Position numbers and translations under genes: made by a program. A stretch of DNA of 64,000 nt from DASSFG01 sp035550375. Lineage in GTDB: Bacteria; Planctomycetota; Planctomycetia; Pirellulales; JAICIG01. The DNA lies in contig DASZPH010000060.1 of NCBI GenBank assembly GCA_035550375.1, positions 1 through 64,000 of the forward strand, in the 5' to 3' direction. The notes under the pieces are model-generated. The model saw only the letters and a list, made by a program, of their open reading frames with translations. It made no database searches and was not told the DNA's origin. Positions 50,935 to 60,289 of this stretch are shown in pieces (position 1 is the stretch's first letter; each line of letters opens with the position of its first letter).

Positions 50935-53160
50935 ATGCAAACGTCTCTGCCGGAGAAAGACCTGGTCTTACTCGGCCTCGGTCACACGAACGCCCACGTT
51001 CTGCGCATGTGGCGCATGGCCCCGCTCGAGGGCGTCCGCCTGACGTGCGTCTCCGACTTCGGTGTGGCCACGTACTCGGGCATGCTGCCGGGCACGCTGG
51101 CCGGCCTCTATCCGCCTGGGCGCATGGAGATCGATCTGGTGAGACTCTGCGCGGCAGCCGGGGCCAGGCTGCTGCGGGCGGAGGTCACGGGTCTCGACCT
51201 CCAGGGGCGCCAGCTTCTGTGTGGCGATCGACCAGCGATCCCCTTCGACGTGCTGTCGATCGGCGTCGGGTCGGTTCCCAAAGGAATGGACCGGCAGGCC
51301 GACGCCGCGGTTGTGCCCATCAAGCCGATGCAGAGTTTTATCGCGCGGCTGGATGCACGGCTGCAAGTCTTGCAGCGCCGCGCGAACGCCGCGCCGATCG
51401 AGATTGCCATCGTGGGGGGCGGCGCCGGCGGCATCGAAATCGCCTGCTGCCTGCCGGCCCATCTTGCGCGCCACTGGCCGAACCTCCGTTTTCGACTGAC
51501 GATCATCGATCGCGGCGCCGAGATCCTGCCGGGCGCCGCGACCGGCGCCGTCGCTCTCGCCCGCCGGTTGCTGGCCGAGCGCGGCGTCGAACTGCTTTTC
51601 AATCGCAGCGTCGACCACGTGTCGCACGGCGAGCTTTTCTTTCACGACGGACCGAGCCGACCGGTCGACCTGGCGGTGTGGGCGGCGGGCGCGGCGGCCC
51701 CGCCCCTGCTTGAACATCTCGGCCTGCCTCGCGACGAAGAGGGTTTCCTGCTCACGCGCCCGACGCTGCAGACCGCGGCCGAAGCGCCGATCTTTGCCGT
51801 GGGCGATTCGGCCAGTTGCCCGCAACACCCGCGTCCCAAGGCGGGCGTATACGCGGTGCGCCAAGGCCCCATCTTATGGGACAACATTCGGCGAACGATC
51901 AACCGGCAACCGCTTGTCGAGTACCGGCCACAGACGGGGTTCCTTTCGCTGCTGGCGACGGGCGACGGCCGGGCAATTCTCAGTTACAAGGGGTTCGCCG
52001 CGCACGCCGCCTGGTGCTGGAAATTGAAGGACTACATCGACGGCCGCTTCATGGACAAGTACCAGGACTACCGCCCCCCGACGATGCCCGGCCCCCCTTC
52101 GGCCGCGCCGCGACCCCTCGTGCCCCGCTGCGCCGGCTGCGGAAGCAAGGTCGGCTCGTCGATTCTCTCGAAGGTGCTGGCGCGGCTCGACGTGCCGGCC
52201 AGCGAACACGTGCTGGTCGGCCTGGAAGCGCCCGACGACGCGGCCATTCTGCGTCCGGTCGACGGCCGACCGATGATCGCCACGGTCGATTTTTTCACGG
52301 CCTTTGTCGACGACCCCTACCTGGTCGGACGGGTGGCCGCGCTGAACGCCATGTCCGATGTGTTTGCCCTCGGCGGCCGTCCCCTGGCAGCCCTGGCGAT
52401 GGTGACCATTCCGCCGGGAAAGGGGCACCAACAGGAGCAATTGCTTTATGAGCTTCTGGCCGGCGGCTTGCGCGAGCTGCGGGAGGCCGGCGCCACGCTT
52501 GTCGGGGGCCATACGATCGAAGGCGATCAGCTTACGATCGGCTACACGTTGCTGGGCGACACGACGGCCGCCCCGACTCGTCTCAAGAAGGGGCTGCGGC
52601 CGGGCGACAAGCTGCTGGTGACCAAGCCGTTGGGAAGCGGAATCCTGCTGGCGGCTCAAATGCGCGCCGGCTGTCGGGCCGAGTGGATGGAGTCGCTATG
52701 CAAAGTGATGCTCGCCAGCAACGAGCGCGCAGCGCGTCTGGCGGCCGAGTTCGACATCGGCGGCATGACCGACGTCACCGGCTTCGGGCTGGCGGGGCAT
52801 CTGCTGGAGATGCTGCGGGCGAGTCGCGCGTCGGCCGAAGTCGATCTTTCGGCACTGCCGGTTCTGCCAGGCGTTGCGGAGCTGGTGTCGCAGGGGATCG
52901 AAAGCACGCTGGCTCCGGCCAACCGCGCCGCGGAAGCTGAGATTGAGTGGACCCGCGGCGCGCAAGAGGCCGACGCGCGGGCAAGCGTGCTGTTCGACCC
53001 GCAGACGTCGGGCGGCCTATTAATCGGATTGCGGCCCGCCGACGTGGAGCCGTTTCTAGCAAGGCTTTCTTCAGACGGCGCGCCGCCTTGTGCCGTCATC
53101 GGCGAGGTGGCCGAATGGCGAGACCGCCCGCTGCGCCTGCGGACATGTCCGTCGTGCTGA
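50935..53160 (+). CDS. selD: FAD oxidoreductase fused to selenide, water dikinase
   Basis: 741 residues. Residues 1 to about 385 form a pyridine-nucleotide-disulfide-type oxidoreductase: L-L-G-L-G-H-T-N-A (FAD), V-G-G-G-A-G-G-I-E (160-168, NAD(P)) and the F-A-V-G-D-S-A motif (287-293). Residues about 396-741 are SelD: C399-A-G-C402-G-S404-K405, where C402 and K405 align with the E. coli catalytic Cys17 and Lys20. Cys19 of E. coli is Ser here. Downstream, V-G-G-H-T-I-E-G-D, G-M-T-D-V-T-G-F-G and F-D-P-Q-T-S-G-G-L complete the ATP site. It makes selenophosphate, and the attached oxidoreductase may supply reduced selenium. ATG 50935 follows a TTG that I did not use. Confidence 0.9.
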   Translation: MQTSLPEKDLVLLGLGHTNAHVLRMWRMAPLEGVRLTCVSDFGVATYSGMLPGTLAGLYPPGRMEIDLVRLCAAAGARLLRAEVTGLDLQGRQLLCGDRPAIPFDVLSIGVGSVPKGMDRQADAAVVPIKPMQSFIARLDARLQVLQRRANAAPIEIAIVGGGAGGIEIACCLPAHLARHWPNLRFRLTIIDRGAEILPGAATGAVALARRLLAERGVELLFNRSVDHVSHGELFFHDGPSRPVDLAVWAAGAAAPPLLEHLGLPRDEEGFLLTRPTLQTAAEAPIFAVGDSASCPQHPRPKAGVYAVRQGPILWDNIRRTINRQPLVEYRPQTGFLSLLATGDGRAILSYKGFAAHAAWCWKLKDYIDGRFMDKYQDYRPPTMPGPPSAAPRPLVPRCAGCGSKVGSSILSKVLARLDVPASEHVLVGLEAPDDAAILRPVDGRPMIATVDFFTAFVDDPYLVGRVAALNAMSDVFALGGRPLAALAMVTIPPGKGHQQEQLLYELLAGGLRELREAGATLVGGHTIEGDQLTIGYTLLGDTTAAPTRLKKGLRPGDKLLVTKPLGSGILLAAQMRAGCRAEWMESLCKVMLASNERAARLAAEFDIGGMTDVTGFGLAGHLLEMLRASRASAEVDLSALPVLPGVAELVSQGIESTLAPANRAAEAEIEWTRGAQEADARASVLFDPQTSGGLLIGLRPADVEPFLARLSSDGAPPCAVIGEVAEWRDRPLRLRTCPSC

Positions 53161-53199
53161 CGGAGGTTCACCCCGGTCCCGCCGGGAGAGGCGATGGGT

Positions 53200-54657
53200 T
53201 TAGTCCCACCACCACTGGTCGGCGGCGACCTTGCTGAGGTCGACGGCGTCTCGCGCCTCTTCGACTCGCCCGTCCTCGTCGGCCAGCAGATTGGCCGATT
53301 CGAGCGCCCGCTCGGCTTCGATCCTCACGCCGCCGCCCACGGGCGTGACCAGGCGGCCGCCCTTCCACATGCTGGTGACCACGGTGTCGACCTCGACCGG
53401 CGCCTTGTAGACCTGCACCGGGAAGAGCTCTTCGTTGCCCAGCACTTCCATGTTCCAGCCGGCCTTGTCGTAGTAGTCTTCCCGCTGAATGTGGGCTGCG
53501 ACGACCGCCATGTCGATCAGGTTGCGCAACTGGGCGTAAATCGGCTTACGTCGGGCCAGCTCGCCATATTTTTGGGTGAAGGCGTTGGTAAACATCTGGC
53601 TTGCCCGGCCGGCCTTGCCCTGGCCCATTCGCTGGCCCTCGGCCCCGACGACCTCGTCTTCGCCGACGAGCTTCACCGCGTCGCCCACCAACTCCATCGC
53701 CAGGTGGTCGTCGCTCACCGAGACGCAGTCGTACTTGGGAACAAACCACCACCGTATCAGCGCGCTGCGGCTGATCTGCGCCGGATCGGCCAGCTCGACG
53801 AAGCTCTTGAATTTTCCGATGCCCGGCGCCTCGGCGCCGATTCCGATCAGCTTCATGCGGTAGTCGGCCTCGACCATCACCTGGGCGAAGTGCGTGTCGG
53901 GCGAGACGCCCAGAATCCGCACCTTCTGCAGGCCGAGGCTGGTGCGCAGGCCGTCGACGATGGCGGTCGCATCGTCGGGCGTCACCCGCCCGGTGACCTC
54001 TCGCAGAAACTTCTGCATGCGGGCCAGGCCTTCGGGCGTGGGATCGATCGAGCAGCCGACCACGCCGTGTTCATCCTTGCCCGGTCCGAACGCTCGCAGG
54101 GCTACGACCAGGTCTTGCAGTTCCAGCGTCGGCCGGCTGGTGGCCAAGCCGATGAAACGTCCGGTGAGATCCTGAAACCAACCTTCGGCCGGGCCGGCGA
54201 TCACGATGTCGCCCGAATCGGGATAGAAGAAGACGTAGCGAATGCGGGTCAAACCGGCCAGCCGGAGCATTTCGTCCGTCGGCTTGCGGTTTTTGTCGAG
54301 CTGGGCCTGAACCGCGCGTTCCAGCCGCGTCAGCGAGACCTTGCGCAGCGGGCTGGCCTTGGCGATATCGGCGTTGAGCGACGCCTTGGCTTGCTGCAGT
54401 CGGTCGCGCGTCAGCTTGCCGGTGGGATCGTTCGCGTGGGTTGTCCCGGCCATCCCTTTTTCGTCGACCCGCAGCGAAAAGGCGTCGAGCACCAGGCTGG
54501 GACTGATCATGATGCCGGCCTGGCCGGTGTTCACCGTGCCCGTGCAGCCGCGTGCTTCGCCGGCGCTGCGACCCAGCGGCGAGGGACCCGTCAGAAGGGC
54601 AGGCGCGAGCCATGCCAGGAACACGAGAGTTCCCAGGGCGAAACGTCGCAAGTGCAT
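53200..54657 (-). CDS. DUF1598 exported protein
   Basis: 485 residues. A signal peptide (M-H-L-R-R-F-A-L-G-T-L-V-F-L-A-W-L-A, about 1-22) is followed by a long mixed domain containing G-L-T-R-I-R-Y-V-F-F-Y-P-D-S-G-D-I-V-I, I-D-P-T-P-E-G-L and R-W-W-F-V-P-K-Y-D. These are marks of DUF1598, a family found almost only in planctomycetes. Function unknown; probably periplasmic. The start at 54657 has GAGGGAG upstream and begins the signal. It converges on the selD fusion gene. Confidence 0.85.
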   Translation of the reverse strand: MHLRRFALGTLVFLAWLAPALLTGPSPLGRSAGEARGCTGTVNTGQAGIMISPSLVLDAFSLRVDEKGMAGTTHANDPTGKLTRDRLQQAKASLNADIAKASPLRKVSLTRLERAVQAQLDKNRKPTDEMLRLAGLTRIRYVFFYPDSGDIVIAGPAEGWFQDLTGRFIGLATSRPTLELQDLVVALRAFGPGKDEHGVVGCSIDPTPEGLARMQKFLREVTGRVTPDDATAIVDGLRTSLGLQKVRILGVSPDTHFAQVMVEADYRMKLIGIGAEAPGIGKFKSFVELADPAQISRSALIRWWFVPKYDCVSVSDDHLAMELVGDAVKLVGEDEVVGAEGQRMGQGKAGRASQMFTNAFTQKYGELARRKPIYAQLRNLIDMAVVAAHIQREDYYDKAGWNMEVLGNEELFPVQVYKAPVEVDTVVTSMWKGGRLVTPVGGGVRIEAERALESANLLADEDGRVEEARDAVDLSKVAADQWWWD

Positions 54658-54901
54658 AAGAACGGCTCCCTCTCGCAGACTGGTGTCCGGTTCGCCCCCA
54701 TCCGGCAGCAAAACGGTGTGTCGAATGGGGGCGGATGTTGGTTTGTAGATCGGGCCGAAAGAAGTCGCGCGATCGATTATCGGCCCATCATGTCGATCCT
54801 AGTCGCGACATCTTGGTAAAGCAAGCAAAATGCGCAAAGTAGCTCCGGCACTCCGCGATGGAGAAAGGCGGCTGCCCCGCGACCTTCGCCGGTCCACCGC
54901 G

Positions 54902-56494
54902 CTAGTCAGCGTAATCCGCCTCGAACACCGTCTCCGGCACGATCAGCGAACTGGTGAAACCCGGCGACAACGTGCCCTTGAGGTGGAAAATGATTTCCAT
55001 ACGCTTCAGGCGGCGCCCCGGCGCCTCGCCCGCGTAGCACTCGTTCCAGCGACGACGAAGCCAGTCGGCAAACTCGGGCACATACCAGGCCCAGCCCCGG
55101 CGAATCTCCATGAGATACTTTTGCCAACGGCGATTGCCATACGTGGCCCGCACGTCGGACGGCTTGTCGTGCGGCGGGGGCCGGTCGGGGTCCCACAAGT
55201 TCACCACGCTGCCGTCCACGAGCGTCCCCCGCATTTCGTACCAGCCGTCTTCCGTCGGAGGCGACGGGGCGAACATCCGCCAGTCCTGATCGAGGCCGAG
55301 GACGTAGGCGGGCACCCGCCACGCTGGCGACCAAGGTTCGTCGTCCACCGGAATGCGACAGACGTTCCAGGCGACGATGTAGAGCGACAGTCCGCCCACC
55401 ACGGCCGTGGTTACCCAGCCGAGCGGACGGTAGGGAACACCCGGCTGACGAAAGAGGCGCGAGAGCAGCCCCGACGGTCGCTCAGGTGCCGTTCCCTCCG
55501 GCGGACGCCAGCCGAGTTTGTCCCAGAGCGCGCCGGGCAGAAATAACGTCCAGGCCGCGATCGAAATCCAGGGGAGCGTGCCCAGGCCCATCGTCAGCAC
55601 GATTCCCAAATGAAACGCCCAAAAGGCCAGCACCGCGATCAGCCGCAAGAAATCTCGACCAAATGGGCACAGCACCAGCGCGGGTCCGATCCATTCCAGC
55701 CAATAAACCGAGGCGGTCAGCCAGGTGAGGAGCTGGGGATACGCCAGAAGCTGACGTCCCAGCGGCGTGGCGAACCCTTCCAGCGAAAGCGCGTAGTACA
55801 TCGCCGTCTTGTCGGTGAACCAAACCGGCGTCGTCTTCTCGGCCGCAGCCGCCCAGTAGGAAATGCAGATCTGCAGGATCAGAGCCGCGCCGGGGATGGA
55901 GACGATCTCGCGGGGCGTCGGCCGATCACCGCGCCGCAGCCGCCCGTCGACGCTCGCCGCGGCACCCAGCGGCAAGAACATGGCCCAAAACAGGGTCGTC
56001 CGCAGAATGATGTCGCCCACGTCCGACACCAAGGGGTTGCGGTAACACACGCTGACCGTCAACAGCCACGAGGCCACGGCGGCCAGCCGCGCGCGGTAGC
56101 CGACGAGCAACCAGAAGGCGAACAGCCCGGCCACGAGGAAGAACACGGCCTGGCCCCACGTCGTTCCCGTGGCCAGGTGCAACGACCAGGCCCACGAACC
56201 GGCGTTGGTCGAGCCGTTGCCGTCCATCGCCAGGCGCGTCGCCCGCGGAAACACGCCCCAATCGGTGTAGTGGGCCGCCAGGTCGCGGGCGCGGTGGGCC
56301 AGGTCGATCAGCAAGACGCCGGCCATGGCCATCCGAAACACGGCCAGCGAACGCACATCGATCGCGGTGGGGACTCGGGCTGCGGTGAACACTCGGCTTA
56401 GCAAGGGAGAACGGATCGGCGCCCAACGGTGCAATTCCCGATTGCGGCGGAGCCCCTCGCCCGGCAGCGAAAAACCGACTCGCCGCACTATCAA
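54902..56494 (-). CDS. HTTM-domain membrane protein
   Basis: About 530 residues with ten or more hydrophobic helices. The HTTM (vitamin-K-dependent carboxylase-like) signature is visible: L-A-V-F-R-M-A-M-A-G-V-L-L-I-D near residue 50, H-Y-T-D-W-G-V-F-P, then N-P-L-V-S-D-V-G-D-I-I-L-R, and a C-terminal soluble part with D-W-R-M-F-A-P-S-P-P. No activity is established for bacterial members. The start is uncertain: TTG 56494 opens the frame, with GTG 56488 also available. It follows the LptC-like gene on the same strand. Confidence 0.82.
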   Translation of the reverse strand: MIVRRVGFSLPGEGLRRNRELHRWAPIRSPLLSRVFTAARVPTAIDVRSLAVFRMAMAGVLLIDLAHRARDLAAHYTDWGVFPRATRLAMDGNGSTNAGSWAWSLHLATGTTWGQAVFFLVAGLFAFWLLVGYRARLAAVASWLLTVSVCYRNPLVSDVGDIILRTTLFWAMFLPLGAAASVDGRLRRGDRPTPREIVSIPGAALILQICISYWAAAAEKTTPVWFTDKTAMYYALSLEGFATPLGRQLLAYPQLLTWLTASVYWLEWIGPALVLCPFGRDFLRLIAVLAFWAFHLGIVLTMGLGTLPWISIAAWTLFLPGALWDKLGWRPPEGTAPERPSGLLSRLFRQPGVPYRPLGWVTTAVVGGLSLYIVAWNVCRIPVDDEPWSPAWRVPAYVLGLDQDWRMFAPSPPTEDGWYEMRGTLVDGSVVNLWDPDRPPPHDKPSDVRATYGNRRWQKYLMEIRRGWAWYVPEFADWLRRRWNECYAGEAPGRRLKRMEIIFHLKGTLSPGFTSSLIVPETVFEADYAD

Positions 56495-56564
56495 TAATAA
56501 TAGAATCTAATTCGCCCAGCGCGGCCTTCGGCCAGAGGATCAGGATCGGAACGCTCATCAACGC

Positions 56565-59500
56565 CTATTTCGGCCCCTTGCCGTCGGCCGGCTTGTTCAT
56601 GTTTTGCAGGTCCTTCACGTCGAGCGACTGAAATTTGTCGATTTTCAAGTCCTGGCTCTTGGGCTGATACTGGATCCGCCCGGCCGAAAACTCGGTCGGG
56701 TTTGCGCCGGTCCTCTGCTGGCGATAAAACGTCGCCGGCACCCACCCGTCGCCCGACAGCACGAGCATGTCCTTGCGCGACGAATAGTGGACGTTGCGGG
56801 CGCGGGCCGTGAAGTCGTAGCCGACGATCAGGATGTTGCCCGTCCCGTCGAGTTCGACGGCCGACCGATCGTCGCGAGAAATACCCTCCCTGGCGACCTG
56901 CAGCCGATCGCAGTTGAGCACAAAACCCTCTTGCCCCAGCCGCTCCCTGAAATTCGGGTCGATCGTCGACTGCCACCTCAGCACGGGTCCGTAAACGGCC
57001 TCCACGCGGCGGTGCAGCGTCACCATCTCGCGCCGTTGGTTGCCCGTCATCTTGTCGTCGAACGTGGCGTGAAGGTAAAGCAGCCTCGTGCGGGGTTTCG
57101 GCGGCAAAGCGACCTGTTTGCCGACCGGGCCTTTCTTCGCCGCGGCGTCCGGAACGGTGATCGAGGTGCTGCCGTCGTCGAGCCAGGTGCGCGTCATCGA
57201 GCCCGGACCGTGAGCCTCCATGTCGCCCGACGAATACTCGTAGGCCAAATCCTTGGCCTTCAACCGTTCCCACGCCGTCCATCTCGCCCCTTGCTTCTGC
57301 TGGTGATCCAGATCGACTCCCTGCCGGCAGACGAGACGCTCGATCTGCGCACGCGCCCCTTCGCGGCGGCCGTCGAAGCGGACCGGCTCGTTGAAAACCA
57401 CCTGCATGTCGGGCGTTTTGAGCGTGATTTCGTCGTTAAAGGCAACCACGTCTTTTTGAAAATGCGCGACCAGCCCGTCGAAATCCATCCCGCCCTGCCA
57501 CACCACCGTCAGCGGCTGGGGGTTCGCCAGCTTGCGTCCCTCAAGGTCCTGGTCCACCGGCAGCGTGAGCGCCCCTTCGCCCGGAATCCAGAGGCGGTTG
57601 GTGGCGCGCTGCAGGTGGATCGTACCCGTCGCCTTCTCGCTGCCGCCCACGAGCGTCATCCCCTGCGCGACGGCCTTGGCCGGCCGCCCGGTGATTTCAA
57701 CCGTGGCCGTCTCGGGCGTCGGCTGCACGAGGTGGAACTGTTCGCCGGTGATGACGAGCGGCTGTTCGGGTTTGCCAGACGGAGACGGAGGAGGCGGCAG
57801 CGGCTGGTCGGGCCGCGTCAGCAGCGGAAGCTCGGCACAGCGGGCGTCGCCGTCGAGCGTGATCTCCGTCACCTCGGTTTGACCGGCGCGGAAGCGCGCC
57901 TGCACATTGAGCAAGTCGCCCGACACGTGCCACCGCTGACTGGGCGGACCTCGTTCCTCTTTTTTCTTTTCGGGTTCAGGCGCGGCGGGCGGGGGCGAAC
58001 CGCCGGCGGGCGCCGCGGCGACGGGCGCGGGCTCGACCTTTTCAAACCAGACATTCATCTGGCGAACGATTCCTTCCAACTGCGGCGCGCTGGGTTTCAC
58101 ATGGCCGCGGGCCATCATCTTTTCCGGCACGAGGCCCCCTTCGCCTCCGCTGCCGCCAAACGAGGGCACCGCGGCGCCGGGGGGCGCCTTCTGGAGCCAG
58201 AGGTGAATCTCGTCGGCCTCCAGCGCGCCCGCCGCCGCCATCTCGACGTGGGCGTCGCCGCGGATCGAAAGCACCTGGCTGCCCTCGAAGGGATAAAACG
58301 TCAGCCGCGAGCTCCACTTGACGTAGATTTGCTGAGTTGCGTTCGCCGGCGGCGCGCCACGCAGCCAGCCCTTGCCGCGGGCGTCGATCCGCCGCGGCGG
58401 GCCCGAAGGCGAAGTCGGGTCCGATTCAAATTCCAGCTCGCGGGCGTGAATCTCGCGCACCTGCTTCGTCGCCGGGTCGTTCTGCCGAAGCAGAGCTTCG
58501 TCGTTGTCGAACAGCTTGCCGCTGCGGTTCTGCACGTCGTAATCCAGCCGCCGGCCGCGGGCTTCGACGCCGTTGGAACGCGCGTCGAGCTTGACGGGGT
58601 TGCCGTCGGCGATGATCCGCCGCGGCCGCAACTTGGGCGACGATTTCTCTTTTTCGGGCGTCGCCTCGGCCGGCTTGGCGGTAGGATCTTGCTCAAAGTG
58701 GATGGCCAACCGCTCGCACGTCAGTTGATCGCTGGGCAATTCCCGGTTCAGCCGCAGGACGTCGACGTGCTTGTGAAACGTGGCGACGTAGGTCCGCATA
58801 TCGAACTGAAACGCCCTCTGACACGTGATCTCGACGGGCGGTTCGGGCGGACCACTCGCGGCGGCGTTTTTCTTCGGCCGCTGCCCCGGCCCGCCCGGCA
58901 GGATCTCCATATCCGCCGATTCCATACGCATATAAACGTCGCGGGCCAGCTCGAAGAACTTGGCAGCGGGCAGGTTTGGCTGGGCCGCCTTTTCGGCCGC
59001 CGTCGTCAGCACAAGCTTCATCTCGCGACCACGCCCGTGGTTCGGGCCATAGAAGAATTCCACCAGGTTCGGCGTGCTGATCACGTCGTTGTCGAGCTTC
59101 ACCTGCTCGGTGACCAAGAGCAGGTCGTCTTCGGGACCTGGCGATCGCTGGTCGCTGCGGATCGTGACCTTGCCCGGCATGTTGCCGGCCACGATCTTGC
59201 TGCCGACTTGTCCCCGCTTGAGGTCGATCGGCTCGGCAAAACGGAGCGTCGCCCCATCGGGAGAACGCAAAACAATGGCCCGCCTGAGGCGTTCGTCTTC
59301 GTTCTCGAATCGACCCTCCGGCATCAAGATCATCGTGCACGGCCGCAACGTGATCTCATGCGCATCGTCCCGGTTGGGATGGTATTCCTTGAGCAGCAAC
59401 TTGCCCTGCGGCGTTTCGATGATCTTGGGCGACGTGAGCTCCCAATCGCCGTCCTTGAACCAAAGGCGCAAATCGGCGCGCTGATTGGCTACGCTCCCCC

Positions 59501-59756
59501 AGGCCTTTTTGATCTCGGCGTCTGTGACCTCTTCGTGCGCTTCGGGCTTGTATTCCGGCTCGATGAAGGGGACGGCGGCTACGGAATAGACGCAGTAGAC
59601 GCTGACGACGAGCACGAAGCTGCCGGCGATGCGCCATTGTTCCGGCTTGAACAGGCCCGCCAGCGGCAGCCGCTTCGGGACCGCCAGCAGGCGCAGCGGT
59701 CCTGCCCCCTCTCGCGCCGCAGCCGGCTTTTTTGGCGACCCGCTATCAGAGCTCAT
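56565..59756 (-). CDS. Very long LptC/OstA-like envelope protein
   Basis: 1063 residues. One N-terminal transmembrane helix (about 43-64) is followed by roughly 1000 residues of repeating beta-strand pattern with Asp/Gly turns, as in A-D-G-N-P-V-K-L-D-A-R-S-N-G-V-E-A and Q-L-T-C-E-R-L-A-I-H. This is the repeating style of OstA/LptA-LptC beta-taco domains. Several Pro-rich spacers interrupt it. E. coli LptC (about 190 aa) plus LptA (about 185 aa) are far smaller. The overlap of its start with kdsC (11 bases) places it exactly where lptC sits in LPS operons. A bridge for LPS transport across the periplasm is a reasonable inference. Confidence 0.75.
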   Translation of the reverse strand: MSSDSGSPKKPAAAREGAGPLRLLAVPKRLPLAGLFKPEQWRIAGSFVLVVSVYCVYSVAAVPFIEPEYKPEAHEEVTDAEIKKAWGSVANQRADLRLWFKDGDWELTSPKIIETPQGKLLLKEYHPNRDDAHEITLRPCTMILMPEGRFENEDERLRRAIVLRSPDGATLRFAEPIDLKRGQVGSKIVAGNMPGKVTIRSDQRSPGPEDDLLLVTEQVKLDNDVISTPNLVEFFYGPNHGRGREMKLVLTTAAEKAAQPNLPAAKFFELARDVYMRMESADMEILPGGPGQRPKKNAAASGPPEPPVEITCQRAFQFDMRTYVATFHKHVDVLRLNRELPSDQLTCERLAIHFEQDPTAKPAEATPEKEKSSPKLRPRRIIADGNPVKLDARSNGVEARGRRLDYDVQNRSGKLFDNDEALLRQNDPATKQVREIHARELEFESDPTSPSGPPRRIDARGKGWLRGAPPANATQQIYVKWSSRLTFYPFEGSQVLSIRGDAHVEMAAAGALEADEIHLWLQKAPPGAAVPSFGGSGGEGGLVPEKMMARGHVKPSAPQLEGIVRQMNVWFEKVEPAPVAAAPAGGSPPPAAPEPEKKKEERGPPSQRWHVSGDLLNVQARFRAGQTEVTEITLDGDARCAELPLLTRPDQPLPPPPSPSGKPEQPLVITGEQFHLVQPTPETATVEITGRPAKAVAQGMTLVGGSEKATGTIHLQRATNRLWIPGEGALTLPVDQDLEGRKLANPQPLTVVWQGGMDFDGLVAHFQKDVVAFNDEITLKTPDMQVVFNEPVRFDGRREGARAQIERLVCRQGVDLDHQQKQGARWTAWERLKAKDLAYEYSSGDMEAHGPGSMTRTWLDDGSTSITVPDAAAKKGPVGKQVALPPKPRTRLLYLHATFDDKMTGNQRREMVTLHRRVEAVYGPVLRWQSTIDPNFRERLGQEGFVLNCDRLQVAREGISRDDRSAVELDGTGNILIVGYDFTARARNVHYSSRKDMLVLSGDGWVPATFYRQQRTGANPTEFSAGRIQYQPKSQDLKIDKFQSLDVKDLQNMNKPADGKGPK

Positions 59757-60267
59757 ACTTTTGGATCACGTCGTCCCAACGCTGCTGCGACTTGAGAATC
59801 AATTCGACCGTTTCGCGCACAGCCCCGTGCCCCCCGGCAAGCTGCGTAACGTAGGCCGCAACGTCGCGCAATTCGGCACACGAGTCGGCCACGGCCACGC
59901 CCAGCCCCGCAAACCGCACGGCCGGCAGGTCGGGCAAGTCATCGCCGATATAGCAGACCTGCTCGGGCGACAGGCGAAACTGGGCGGCAATCTCGCGCAG
60001 AGCCGGCAGCTTGTGCTCGATTCCCTGCCGCACCAGGTCGATGCCCAGCTCGGCCGCGCGGACGTTCACGATGTGCGAGTTGCGGCCGGTGACGACGCCG
60101 AACTTTCCCCCGGCCCACTGCCAGAGCTTGATGCCCAGGCCGTCGCGGATGTGGAACCGCTTGAGCTCGATCCCGTCGTTGTTGAACACGATGCTGCCGT
60201 CGGTCAGCACGCCATCGACGTCAGACACGATGAGCTCGATCGGTTGGCAGCGTTTGGCGAGGGTCAT
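59746..60267 (-). CDS. kdsC: Kdo-8-phosphate phosphatase
   Basis: 173 residues, typical of KdsC. HAD motif I is S-D-V-D-G-V-L-T-D-G (about 15-24), motif II includes V-V-T-G-R-N (about 58-63), and motif IV is Y-I-G-D-D-L-P-D-L (about 106-114). The short cap-less form and the F-H-I-R-D-G-L-G-I-K segment are family marks. It removes phosphate from Kdo-8-phosphate in LPS synthesis. It lies downstream of kdsD; its 3' end overlaps the LptC-like gene by 11 bases. Confidence 0.93.
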   Translation of the reverse strand: MTLAKRCQPIELIVSDVDGVLTDGSIVFNNDGIELKRFHIRDGLGIKLWQWAGGKFGVVTGRNSHIVNVRAAELGIDLVRQGIEHKLPALREIAAQFRLSPEQVCYIGDDLPDLPAVRFAGLGVAVADSCAELRDVAAYVTQLAGGHGAVRETVELILKSQQRWDDVIQKYEL

Positions 60268-60289
60268 TGGAAGAGGGGGCTTAGGTTTT

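Noticed and set aside
52600..53160. Possible in-frame TGA (selenocysteine) in the SelD fusion or its neighbours
   Set aside because: The SelD catalytic position is an ordinary Cys codon and no gene end here looks like an internal TGA with a downstream SECIS-type hairpin.
53194..54819. A 541-residue plus-strand frame opposite the DUF1598 gene
   Set aside because: Composition is antisense-like (His/Gln/Arg/Asp), and the minus-strand frame has a signal peptide and family motifs.
56604..59795. A 1063-residue open frame on the plus strand opposite the LptC/OstA-like gene
   Set aside because: It is Arg/His/Leu-rich throughout with no signal, domain or start site. High-GC DNA leaves such antisense frames open. 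The minus-strand frame has a membrane anchor, beta pattern and operon context.
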